This document shows positions 1 through 10,201 of a stretch of 64,000 bases of DNA, piece after piece; position 1 is the first letter of the stretch; the number at the start of each line of letters is the position of its first letter. A program made the position numbers and the translations under genes. The notes under the pieces were generated by a model. That model was not told the origin of the DNA. It searched no databases and saw only the letters and a list, made by a program, of their open reading frames with translations. Source of the DNA: Amaranthus tricolor (taxonomy: Eukaryota; Streptophyta; Magnoliopsida; Caryophyllales; Amaranthaceae); the NCBI RefSeq assembly GCF_026212465.1, contig NC_080048.1, positions 25,616,280 through 25,680,279 of the forward strand. The letters run 5' to 3'.

Positions 1-3000
1 CCCGGTTTCGCATCAAAACCAAGTTTGAGTACTTTACGCGCGAAATTGACAAAAACGCTTAAAAACGCATAACTTAACTTCTAATTTCTAGCATATGACT
101 ATTATTATCAATTCTAACCATTTCAACACAATAATATATGCCAAATAGTGTTGTGTGCCAAGTTTCGTGCATAACAAACCATGTTTGACCTACTTTACGC
201 GCGAAATTGACAAAAACGCTTAAAAACCCATAAAATCGCAACTTAACTTCTAATTTCTAGCATATGACTATTATTATCAAGTATAACCATTTCAACAAAT
301 AAATATATGCCAAATAGTGTTGTGTGCCAAGTTTCGTGCATAACAAACCATGTTTGACCTACTTTACGCGCGAAATTGACAAAAACGCTTAAAAACGCAT
401 AAAATCGCAACTTAACTTCTAATTTCTAGCATATGACTATTATTATCAAGTATAACCATTTCAACACAATAATATATGCCAAATAGTGTTGTGTGCCAAG
501 TTTCGTGCTTAACAAACCATGTTTGACCTACTTTACGCGCGAAATTGACAAATAAAAACGCGAAATTGACAGCGTCAAACTATTGACCAGACCACCTTAC
601 ACGACACGTGGAGTCGAAACATATGCATCCAGGACCTAGGCTAAAGTGGAAATGGAATCTTGGTACTTAGATCTAGCTATCAAGGTCCTAAAACCATTCT
701 AACAATCCCCGTGGACTCCTAGAAGCTGAGCCGAAGGAGGGCTGGTCGACAGTTTGCTAGATCAGAATGTTGTTTAAGTGTTTGTGGTTGTTTCGTGTTC
801 TTTTCATGATCATTTGTAGTTTTTGACTGTGTCCTTAATCAAAGCTTATGCACAACATTAATCATTGCATAACCAAGGCCTTAATCAGCCCCGGTTTCGC
901 ATCAAAACCAAGTTTGAGTACTTTACGCGCGAAATTGACAAAAACGCTTAAAAACGCATAACTTAACTTCTAATTTCTAGCATATGACTATTATTATCAA
1001 TTCTAACCATTTAAACACAATAATATATGCCAAATAGTGTTGTGTGCCAAGTTTCGTGCATAACAAACCATGTTTGACCTACTTTACGCGCGAAATTGAC
1101 AAAAACGCTTAAAAACCCATAAAATCGCAACTTAACTTCTAATTTCTAGCATATGACTATTATTATCAAGTATAACCATTTCAACAAATAAATATATGCC
1201 AAATAGTGTTTTGTGCCAAGTTTCGTGCATAACAAACCATGTTTGACCTACTTTACGCGCGAAATAGACAAAAACGCTTAAAAACGCATAAAATCGCAAC
1301 TTAACTTCTAATTTCTAGCATATGACTATTATTATGAAGTATAACCATTTCAACACAATAATATATGCCAAATAGTGTTGTGTGCGAAGTTTAGTGCATA
1401 ACAAACCATGTTTGACCTACTTTACGCGCGAAATTGACAAAAACGCTTAAAAACGCATAAAATCGCAACTTAACTTCTAATTTCTAGCATATGACTATTA
1501 TTATCAAGTCTAACCATTTAAACACAATAATATATTCCAAATAGTGTTGTGTGCCAAGTTTCGTGCATAACAAACCTTGTTTGACGTACTTTACGCGCGA
1601 AATTGAAAAATAAAAACGCGAAATTGACAGCATCAAACTAGTGACCAGACCACCTTGCACGACACGTGGAGACCAAACCTATGCATCCAGGACCTAGGCT
1701 AAAGTGGAAATGGAATCTTGGTACTTGGATCTAGCTATCAAGGACCTAAAACCATTCTAACAATCCCCGTGGACTCCTAGAAGCTGAGCAGAAGGAGGGC
1801 TAGTCGACAGTTTGCTAGATCAGAATTTTGTTTAAGTGTTTGTGGTTGTTTCGTGTTCTTTTCATGATCATTTGTAGTTTTTCACTGTGTCATTAATCAA
1901 AGCTTACGCACAACATTAATCCTTGCATAACCAAGGCCTTAATCAGCCCCGGTTTCGCATCAAAACCAAGTTTGAATACTTTTCGCGCGAAATTGACAAA
2001 AACGCTTAAAAACGCATAAAATCGCAACTTAACTTCTAATTTCTAGCATATGATTATTATTATCAATTCTAACCATTTCAACACAATAATATATGCCAAA
2101 TAGTGTTGTGTGCCATGTTTCGTGCATAACAAACCATGTTTGACCTACTTTACGCGCGAAATTGACAAAAACGCTTAAAAACGCATAAATTCGCAACTCA
2201 ACTTCTAATTTCTAGCATATGACTATTATTATCAAGTCTAACCATTTCAACACAATAATATATGCCAAATAGTGTTGTGTGCCAAGTTTCGTGCATAACA
2301 AACCATGTTTTACCTACTTAACGCGCGAAATTGACAAATAAAAACGCGAAATTGACAGCGTCAAACTAGTGACCAGACCACCTTGCACGACACGTGGAGT
2401 CCAAACCTATGCATCCAGGACCTAGGCTAAAGTGGAAATGGAATCTTGGTACTTGGATCTAGCTATCAAGGTACTAAAACCATTCTAACAATCCCCGTGG
2501 ACTCCTAGAAGCTGAGCCGAAGGAGGGCTGGTCGACAGTTTGCTAGATCAGAATTTTGTTTAAGTGTTTGTGGTTGTTTCGTGTTCTTTTCATGATCATT
2601 TGTAGTTTTTGACTGTGTCATTAATCAAATCTTATGCACAACATTAATCCTTGCATAACCAAGGCCTTAATCAGCCCCGGTTTCGCATCAAAACCAAGTT
2701 TGAGTACTTTACGCACGAAGTTAACAAAAACGCTTAAAAACGCATAAAATCGCAACTTAACTTCTAATTTCTTGCATATGACTATTATTATCAATTCTAA
2801 CCATTTTAACACAATAATATATGCCAAATAGTGTTGTGTGCCAAGTTTCGTGCATTACAAACCATTTTGACCTACTTTACGCGCGAAATTGACAAAAACG
2901 CTTAAAAATCCATAAAATCGCAACTTAACTTCTAATTTCTAGCATATGACTATTATTATCAAGTATAACCATTTCAACAAATTAATATATGCCAAATAGT

Positions 3001-3240
3001 GTTGTGTGCCAAGTTTGGTGCATAACAAACCATGTTTGACCTACTTTACGCGCGAAATTGACAAAAACGCTTAAAAACGCATAAAATCGCAACTTAACTT
3101 CTAATTTCTAGCATATGACTATTATTATCATGTCTAACCATTTCAACACAATAATATATGCCAAATAGTGTTGTGTGCCAAGTTTCGTGCATAACAAACC
3201 ATGTTTTACCTACTTTACGCGCGAAATTGACAAATAAAAA

Positions 3241-3575
3241 CGCGAAATTGACAGCGTCAAACTAGTGACCAGACCACCTTGCACGACACGTGGAGTCCAA
3301 ACCTATGCATCCAGGACCTAGGCTAAAGTGGAAATTGAATCTTGGTACTTGGATCTAGCTATCAAGGTCCTAAAACCATTCTAACAATCCCCGTGGACTC
3401 CTAGAAGCTGAGCCGAAGGAGGGCTGGTCGACAGTTTGCTAGATCAGAATTTTGCTTAAGTGTTTGTGGTTGTTTCGTGTTCTTTTCATGATCATTTGTA
3501 GTTTTTGACTGTGTCTTTAATCAAAGCTTATGCACAACATTAATCATTGCATAACCAAGGCCTTAATCAGCCCCG
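3241..3575. repeat. Representative ~390-bp satellite spacer with nested inverted repeats
   Basis: One example of the non-monomeric part of the satellite unit. It begins with a short second copy of the monomer head (AAATAAAAACGCGAAATTGAC, split here around 3233) and ends at the CCCGGTTTCGC tail. It holds two nested inverted repeats: GGAGTCC at 3292-3298 with GGACTCC at 3395-3401, and AGGACCT at 3313-3319 with AGGTCCT at 3365-3371. It also has a CACGTG palindrome inside the first arm region and a GTCGAC palindrome. The spacer recurs once per unit in all four arrays with few differences. No gene or RNA is recognised in it. Confidence 0.8.
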
Positions 3576-6366
3576 GTTTCGCATCAAAACCAAGTTTGAA
3601 TACTTTATGCGCGAAATTGACAAAAACGCTTAAAAACGCATAACTTAACTTCTAATTTCTAGCATATGACTATTATTATCAATTCTAACCATTTGAACAC
3701 AATAATATATGCCAAATAGTGTTGTGTGCCAAGTTTCGTGCATAACAAACCATGTTTGACCTACTTTACGCGCGAAATTGACAAAAACGCTTAAAAACCC
3801 ATAAAATCGCAACTTAACTTCTAATTTCTAGCATATGACTATTATTATCAAGTATATCCATTTCAACAAATAAATATATGCCAAATAGTGTTGTGTGCCA
3901 AGTTTCGTGCATAACAAACCATGTTTGACCTACTTTACGCGCGAAATTGACAAAAACGCTTAAAAACGCATAAAATCGCAACTTAACTTCTAATTTCTAG
4001 CATATGACTATTATTATCAAGTCTAACCATTTCAACACAATAATATATGCCAAATAGTGTTGTGTGCCAAGTTTCGTGCTTAACAAACCTTGTTTGACCT
4101 ACTTTACGCGCGAAATTGACAAATAAAAACGCGAAATTGACAGCGTCAAACTAGTGACCAGACCACCTTACACGACACGTGGAGTCGAAACATATGCATC
4201 CAGGACCTAGGCTAAAGTGGAAATGGAATCTTGGTACTTAGATCTAGCTATCAAGGTCCTAAAACCATTCTAACAATCCCCGTGGACTCCTAGAAGCTGA
4301 GCCGAAGAAGGGCTGGTCGACAGTTTGCTAGATCAGAATGTTGTTTAAGTGTTTGAGGTTGTTTCGTGTTCTTTTCATGATCATTTGTAGTTTTTGACTG
4401 TGTCATTAATCAAAGCTTACGCACAACATTAATCCTTGCATAACCAAGGCCTTAATCAGCCCCGTTTTCGCATCTAAACCAAGTTTGAGTACTTTACGCG
4501 CGAAATTGACAAAAACGCTTAAAAACGCATAAAATCGCAACTTAACTTCAAATTTCTAGCATATGACTATTATTATCAATTCTAACCATTTCAACACAAT
4601 AACATATGCCAAATAGTGTTTTGTGCCAAGTTTCGTGCATAACAAACCATGTTTGACCTACTTTACGCGCGAAATAGACAAAAACGCTTAAAAACGCATA
4701 AAATCGCAACTTAACTTCTAATTTCAAGCATATGACTATTATTATCAATTCTAACCATTTCAACACAATAATATATGCCAAATAGTGTTGTGTGCCAAGT
4801 TTCGTGCATAACAAACCATGTTTGACCTACTTTACGCGCGAAATTGACAATAACGCTTAAAAACCCATAAAATCGCAACTTAACTTCTAATTTCTAGCAT
4901 ATGACTATTATTATCAAGTATAACCATTTCAACACAATAATATATGCCAAATAGTGTTGTGTGCCAAGTTTCGTGCATAACAAACCATGTTTGACCTACT
5001 TTACGCGCGAAATTGACAAAAACGCTTAAAAACGCATAAAATCGCAACTTAACTTCTAATTTCTAGCATATGACTATTATTATCAAGTCTAACCATTTCA
5101 ACAAAATAATATATTCCAAATAGTGTTGTGTGCCATGTTTCGTGCATAACAAACCATGTTTGACCTACTTTACGCGCGAAATTGACAAAAACGCTTAAAA
5201 ACCCATAAAATCGCAACTTAACTTCTAATTTCTAACATATGACTATTATTATCAAGTATAACCATTTCAAAAAAATAATATATGCCAAATAGTGTTGTGT
5301 GCCAAGTTTCGTGCATAACAAACCATGTTTGACCTACTTTACGCGCGAAATTGACAAAAACGCTTAAAAACGCATAAAATAGCAATTTAACTTCTAATTT
5401 CTAGTATATGACTATTATTATCAAGTCTAACCATTTCAACACAATAATATATGCCAAATAGTGTTGTGTGCCATGTTTCGTGCATAACAAACCATGTTTT
5501 ACCTACTTTACGCGCGAAATTGACAAATAAAAACGCGAAATTGACAGCGTCAAACTAGTGACCAGACCACCTTGCACGACACGTGGAGTCCAAACCTATG
5601 CATCCAGGACCTAGGCTAAAGTGGAAATTGAATCTTGGTACTTGGATCTAGCTATCAAGGTCCTAAAACCATTCTAACAATCCCCGTGGACTCCTAGAAG
5701 CTGAGCCGAAGGAGGGCTGGTCGACAGTTTGCTAGATCAGAATTTTGCTTAAGTGTTTGTGGTTGTTTCGTGTTCTTTTCATGATCATTTGTAGTTTTTG
5801 ATTGTGTCTTTAATCAAAGCTTATGCACAACATTAATCATTGCATAACCAAGGCCTTAATCAGCCCCGGTTTCGCATCAAAACCAAGTTTGAGTACTTTA
5901 CGCGCGAAATTGACAAAAACGCTTAAAAACGCATAACTTAACTTCTAATTTCTAGCATATGACTATTATTATCAATTCTAACCATTTCAACACAATAATA
6001 TATGCCAAATAGTGTTGTGTGCCAAGTTTCGTGCATAACAAACCATGTTTGACCTACTTTACGCGCGAAATTGACAAAAACGCTTAAAAACCCATAAAAT
6101 CGCAACTTAACTTCTAATTTCTAGCATATGACTATTATTATCAAGTATAACCATTTCAACAAATAAATATATGCCAAATAGTGTTGTGTGCCAAGTTTCG
6201 TGCATAACAAACCATGTTTGACCTACTTTACGCGCGAAATTGACAAAAACGCTTAAAAACGCATAAAATCGCAACTTAACTTCTAATTTCTAGCATATGA
6301 CTATTATTATCAAGTCTAACCATTTCAACACAATAATATATGCCAAATAGTGTTGTGTGCCAAGTT

Positions 6367-6371
6367 TCGTG
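6367..6371. repeat. Target-site duplication of E1, left copy
   Basis: TCGTG directly left of the E1 LTR; the same 5 bp directly follows the right LTR at 17106-17110. Five bp is the usual Ty1/copia integrase stagger. Removing E1 plus one copy leaves a satellite unit of 889 bp (5865-6371 plus 17111-17492), a size seen twice elsewhere in array 1. Confidence 0.97.
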
Positions 6372-6535
6372 TGTAGGAATGTTAATAGATGATCGAATGC
6401 AACAAGAGGGGGGGTGAATTGTTGTGTTGGTAGTTTAAGATTTTTTGCTCAACTTTTTGCGGAATTGTATCAAGTAAAGAACAAAACTTAAACTTGAAAA
6501 CGAAAAGAGAAATAATAAAGGAGACAAGAATTTTA

Positions 6536-6575
6536 CGTGGAAACCTTCTTGGCCTAATAAGAAGGAAAAACCACG
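6536..6575 (-). other. Conserved LTR stem-loop (E1 3' LTR copy)
   Basis: On the plus strand: arm CGTGG, AAA, arm CCTTCTT, loop GGCCTAAT, arm AAGAAGG, AAAAA, arm CCACG. Inner stem 7 bp, outer stem 5 bp. Other copies lie at 16017-16056, 52488-52527 and 61847-61886. The E2 versions (27639-27678, 37075-37114) keep the fold with compensatory changes. In genomic RNA sense it lies in the last ~200 nt of the LTR, i.e. R/U5. Function unknown. Confidence 0.7.
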
Positions 6576-6764
6576 ACCCCCCGGGATTTCAAAATTCTCA
6601 CTATGTTAAGGCAATCACTTACAATTACACATAACAATAATTTGCTTCACTTGAAGCTTCTCAATTCTCTAAGTGCTTTACTCAAAGCTTCTCAACTTAG
6701 ACCTAATTCTCTCTTCTATTCTCTCCTTCTCTTTCTCTTCTCACGATTCTCTCTTCTACTACCC

Positions 6765-6785
6765 TTAGACTTCCCACAAGTCTAA
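6765..6785 (-). other. Second conserved LTR stem-loop (E1 3' LTR copy)
   Basis: Arms TTAGACTT and AAGTCTAA (8 bp perfect) around CCCAC. The equivalent in E2 (27872-27891) has arms TTAGACTC and GAGTCTAA around ACCC, so the closing pair changes from T-A to C-G on both sides. That is compensatory evidence for a selected RNA fold. Confidence 0.6.
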
Positions 6786-7630
6786 TTACAACAATAACAC
6801 TCAATTACCCTTTACAAGGACAATTCATAAAGATCAAAATGAAATAGTTGCTTTAAGAAAAATATTATGAATTAATTGGCATTAAAAACTTAGAATATTT
6901 TTCTCAAATAAATCTCCCTCTTGATGGACACTCTTAATTCATGCATACCCATCTGAACCGTAAGTTCCCTCTTTTAAAAGGGGAACAGCAAGCAGTGCAC
7001 TCAGCCCATGTTCTCCAGGAGCCGCACATATCCCACGTTTTCTATAACTAACTTACTCCCAAAGAAAACGGGAAGTTAGTTAATAGGTAAGAGTGGAATG
7101 TAACTGCTGTATGCACGGTTAAAACATCATGGGTCAAGGAGATCCTAAATTTTAGGAGACCAATTCAAAGTAGAGAACAAATCTCTTGAATTCCGAGTTT
7201 ATAGGAGATAAACAAGGAATTGATTTTCTCCATGTTTTTAGGCGAATTAAAATTAATTTTGGCAATTAATAAATAAATTTAATTAAGCAACTAATTAAAT
7301 TTTAACCTTTTACATTAACCAAAAACAGAAAACTTAATTTTCGTAATCTTCCAGTCAATGTCTTCTTCAGACCTGCATCGTAAGGAACAGCACACTGTCT
7401 CCATCTACAACCTTCGTCAGAACTTCAACTCCTAGGAACAGTAAACTGTTTTCCAGAGCCATTGCCCAACTTCTTGGATATTTGAGACATGTACAGCTTC
7501 CACGAATCAAGTCATAGGCTTCATCAACGATTCACATTAAATCGGATATGTACCTACAAAACAATCTCTAATAATATGTTTGTTTATTAAAGGTAAAGTC
7601 ATCATCAAAACCTTAAGAGGCCAACAAATT

Positions 7631-7640
7631 CCCCCTTTTT
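7631..7640 (-). promoter_or_regulatory. Polypurine tract of E1
   Basis: Minus-strand AAAAAGGGGG, four bases (AATT) before the TGTTGG start of the 3' LTR. This is where plus-strand DNA synthesis is primed in LTR retroelements. The same tract is at 28969-28978 in E2 and 53584-53593 in E3. Confidence 0.9.
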
Positions 7641-8227
7641 GATGATGGCAAACTTTATAAACAAACTTAAGTGCAAAATAGAGTAAAACATAATACATAG
7701 AGCATACTAGAGATTAAAGTAACTCTAATTAACTTAGAAAATCAACTTGTTAGAATATAATTTACCAAGCATTCATAATCAAACAGTTTACTCTAAAATA
7801 TCAAATATTTTTCTAAAATTTTCAAAGTAATTAACTTAAAACTTCAATAAAATAAACTAAGTTAAAATAATATAAATATCCTGACATAATTAAAACTAAT
7901 CACAATAAAACTAACATAATAACTAATATAATAAAACTATGAAAAACTAATATAATAACATAACTAATTAAACAAAACAAATATAAAACACAAAAAAAAA
8001 AAAACATAAAACACACATTGTTAAATAATATCAACAGAAAGATCATCTTGAGAACAATAGCAAATTCATAATTCACAGTAACCAAGTAACAAAATATAAA
8101 TATAAACACAGCAGCACACAGCACACATAGCACACAGCACACATAGCATTCATAAGAATCAATATAAATCAACAAGATATGTAACTGTGTAATCACTGCT
8201 CCTGTTAAGTTTGTGCAATAATTTATC

Positions 8228-8238
8228 TTCCCCCTTTT
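8228..8238 (-). promoter_or_regulatory. Second polypurine tract of E1
   Basis: Minus-strand AAAAGGGGGAA about 590 bp upstream (in transcription sense) of the LTR-adjacent tract. The block around it, AAGTTTGTGC then CCCCCTTTTGACATCA on the plus strand, is kept in E2 (29427-29437) and E3 (54110-54120) although the sequence between the two tracts has drifted. Could be a second plus-strand initiation site; that role is inferred. Confidence 0.5.
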
Positions 8239-8434
8239 GACATCAATCAAAAAGAATTGGGAGTTATCAAATCTCAGCACAAACCATATAGATTTGTTAG
8301 TGATGAAAACAACAAACAACAATAATAAAAGCAAGTGCTATGAACAATGATTAAACCTGCATAGAGTTAATATCCACAGACCATAGAAAATAAAAACAAT
8401 GAAAAGTAGCAATTGTTCAAGATTACAACTACAA

Positions 8435-8452
8435 TGTACCCCGGATGGTACA
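8435..8452 (-). terminator. Hairpin downstream of ORF3 (E1)
   Basis: Arms TGTACC and GGTACA around CCGGAT, about 65 nt after the ORF3 stop. E3 has the identical hairpin (54318-54335); E2 has arms GTACC and GGTAC around CCAGCT (29630-29647). It may be a 3' UTR RNA structure. Calling it a terminator is only a best-fit category; function is not known. Confidence 0.35.
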
Positions 8453-8518
8453 AGGTAAAGAGAAATTGTTTGTTAAGTAATACAACCAATAAGTTCTTTT
8501 AAAAACAGAGGGAGAGGG

Positions 8519-10201
8519 TTAAGGGGCAGTCTCTTCATCAATATACTCAGTCTGCACCTCCACTGTGTCCAGCTTGGCACCAAGGCGTTGTTCCATTTGG
8601 TTCAGCTGATCCACAATTGAAGCTAGCGAGACACGAGTCTCATCCTGAAATGCAATTAATTGAGACTGTAGATCAAGGAGTTTTGAAAGGATGGAGTCTG
8701 AAGATGCTGTAGGAGTAGGGTCAGCACAACCAACACCAGGAGAGGATGGAAATGGTGGTGGTGTGAAGTGAATGGGTGATGGAGGTGGTGATAAGGTTTG
8801 AGTTGGTGGTGGAGTGGTTGGCTTGGGAGAAGGAGGGTCATATGAAGTAGGCTCAGGAATGGTTTTTGCAGTAACATCATCAACCTTTACTGCCTTACCC
8901 TTTGAAGCAAGCCTCCTACTCTTCCTCTGAGTGGCTTTACCCTTCCTCAGCTTAGCAATCACGACCTCCTCATCACTGGAATCTCCTTCCTTTTCTCCTT
9001 GTTCCCCCTCAACTTTAGTCTCCTCTTCCTGTTCCCCCTTGTTTTCTACTTCACTAGGAACAGGCCCTTGTTTTACTTCTTCTTTTTCTTCTTCTTCCTT
9101 TTCTTTTTCTTTTTCTTTTTCAATTCCTTTTTCTTTCTTTATTTTTATTTCTTTTTCAACCTCCTCTTCTTCTTCTTCTTCTACTTCTTCATCATCAGAA
9201 CCAACAAAAACAACTTCTTCTAAGTCATTTATTAATACCCCCTCATCAGTCACTCTCAAATGCAAGTTTTTCAAACAACGAGCACCAATCTTCATATTTG
9301 GTCCCATTGGGTACTCCAACCCATCCAATGGCACACCAAATTTACGGAAAATCCAAGTTAACAGCCCCCCATACCCTACAACATTTTTCTTTTCTATACA
9401 GTCAGACAAATGCGAAATCATTAAAGATGGAAAATTGATTTTGATTTGATTATCCATCCAATAAATCAGAGTTGCATCACGCAGACTCACCTCACTCCTT
9501 TTGGAATTTCGGGGCAAGATGAATCTTCGTGCTACATTATAAAGTAATTTATGCAATGGGGACAACACATTGTGACTGATTTTACCCCTTTTTTGTTCAA
9601 CCCCTAAAAACTTAAAGATTGTTTTTTCATTTATCCCAGAGAAAACTATCTTAGCACCAATACTGTATGTATCAAACCCTACATTCGAAATTTTAAACCA
9701 TTCTGCCAATAAAGCACTATTAAACTCTATTTTAATGTTCCTAACCACACTGGAACACTTACCACAATCATTTGAAAAGTTTGAAATAAACTCTCTCATG
9801 ATATTTGGGAAGAGAGAATTGCAACAATATTCAGTCATCAAACCTTCCCATTCTTGAAATTTTAAAATGTCATGGAGTTGTGGAAAGTAAGTAGAGTCAT
9901 ACCAGAATTTGTCAACCCCAAATCCAACAGTCATCTCTTTAGCAATCTCCTCGGCACTATTTGGGTCGACTTGCTTCAAACGTTTGGCAGTTTGGGATGA
10001 TGATTCACCTCTTGGTGTGAATGATTTGCGTTTTGGTCGAGCACTGTCAGTGGTTTCTTGTGAGGGTGTTGGTGGTGGTGCATCTTTTAACAATGGGGAT
10101 GGATGAACAACTTGTAAGGGTGTCGGCTGGATGTTTTGGTGGGATGAGGACGCTTTCTTTCCAGATTTTGATGTGTTCTTGCTTGATTTGGGAGTTTTCA
10201 T
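8519..10201 (-). CDS. ORF3 of E1: post-pol protein of unknown function (so-called env-like ORF)
   Basis: 560-residue intact ORF starting ATG at 10201 (MKTPKSSK). Seen in order: basic Ser/Pro-rich N-terminus (1-80); a ~245-residue globular region (84-330) with a motif around RGKISHNVLSPLHKLLYNVA (205-224) and RRFILPRNSKRSEVSLRDAT; an acidic Glu/Lys run (333-415); a basic patch (418-440, RKSRRLASKGK, NLS-like); a Pro-rich stretch (446-500); a C-terminal coiled coil (about 502-545). ORFs in this position in SIRE/Maximus elements are usually called env-like, and the globular region resembles what databases call a putative plant transposon protein. I see no signal peptide and no membrane span, so an envelope role is not supported. 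The composition suits a nuclear, nucleic-acid- or protein-binding factor (inference). E3 differs at only about six residues; E1 alone has Trp248 and Asp250 where E2 and E3 have Cys and Val. Confidence 0.85.
   Translation of the reverse strand: MKTPKSSKNTSKSGKKASSSHQNIQPTPLQVVHPSPLLKDAPPPTPSQETTDSARPKRKSFTPRGESSSQTAKRLKQVDPNSAEEIAKEMTVGFGVDKFWYDSTYFPQLHDILKFQEWEGLMTEYCCNSLFPNIMREFISNFSNDCGKCSSVVRNIKIEFNSALLAEWFKISNVGFDTYSIGAKIVFSGINEKTIFKFLGVEQKRGKISHNVLSPLHKLLYNVARRFILPRNSKRSEVSLRDATLIYWMDNQIKINFPSLMISHLSDCIEKKNVVGYGGLLTWIFRKFGVPLDGLEYPMGPNMKIGARCLKNLHLRVTDEGVLINDLEEVVFVGSDDEEVEEEEEEEVEKEIKIKKEKGIEKEKEKEKEEEEKEEVKQGPVPSEVENKGEQEEETKVEGEQGEKEGDSSDEEVVIAKLRKGKATQRKSRRLASKGKAVKVDDVTAKTIPEPTSYDPPSPKPTTPPPTQTLSPPPSPIHFTPPPFPSSPGVGCADPTPTASSDSILSKLLDLQSQLIAFQDETRVSLASIVDQLNQMEQRLGAKLDTVEVQTEYIDEETAP

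Larger units (their letters stand above)
1..6371. repeat. Satellite array 1 (169-bp monomers plus 390-bp spacers)
   Basis: Tandem satellite filling the window start up to E1. Two parts alternate: a ~169-bp monomer (recognisable by TTTACGCGCGAAATTGAC and by GCCAAATAGTGTTGTGTGCC) and a ~390-bp spacer (containing GACACGTGGAGTCC and GGTCGACAGTTTGC). Using the start of CCCGG in the spacer tail as marker, boundaries fall at 1, 890, 1948, 2676, 3572, 4461 and 5865, giving units of 889, 1058, 728, 896, 889 and 1404 bp, i.e. 3, 4, 2, 3, 3 and 6 monomers. The 889 and 1058 units carry an 8-bp deletion in their first monomer (AACGCATAACTTAAC form). Monomers come in at least three types, told apart by TCAATTCTAACC, TCAAGTATAACC and TCAAGTCTAACC, usually in that order. 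No coding capacity: 169 is not a multiple of 3, so open frames shift at each monomer. Confidence 0.97.
6372..7626 (-). repeat. E1 3' LTR (left)
   Basis: 1255-bp LTR; on the minus strand it begins TGTTGGCCTC and ends CATTCCTACA, so the ends form an imperfect TGTWGG inverted repeat. It contains three GGAACAG words, a near-palindrome of GTTCC and GGAAC arms around TTTTAAAA (6964-6985), and two stem-loops also found in E2 (6536-6575 and 6765-6785). Compared with the right LTR it carries forms shared with the left LTR of E3 (for example AAATTTTAGG and TTAATTTTGGC). Confidence 0.96.
7627..8518 (-). other. E1 3' non-coding region between ORF3 and 3' LTR
   Basis: About 890 bp, T-rich on the coding strand, with no credible gene. 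It holds the polypurine tract at the LTR edge, a second polypurine tract at 8228-8238, a conserved hairpin at 8435-8452 and a short CACACAGCACACATAG tandem duplication around 8112-8147 that E3 lacks. A 144-codon open frame here (7900-8334) is low-complexity, absent from E2 and E3, and not a gene. Confidence 0.8.

Noticed and set aside
1..6371. rDNA intergenic spacer (subrepeats plus unique part)
   Set aside because: The organisation is reminiscent, but no 18S, 5.8S or 25S sequence occurs anywhere in 32 kb of array.
1..6371. CENP-B box in the satellite
   Set aside because: Checked CCCGGTTTCGC and TTTCGTGCATAAC on both strands; neither fits the TTCG....A..CGGG pattern. Centromere identity stays open.
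7900..8334. 144-codon minus-strand frame in the E1 3' region
   Set aside because: AT-rich, hydrophobic low-complexity translation, not kept in E3 or E2.
8931..9449. Long Ser/Phe-rich plus-strand frames opposite ORF3 (also near 30010 and 54814)
   Set aside because: Antisense shadow of the Glu/Lys codon run in ORF3; no independent support.
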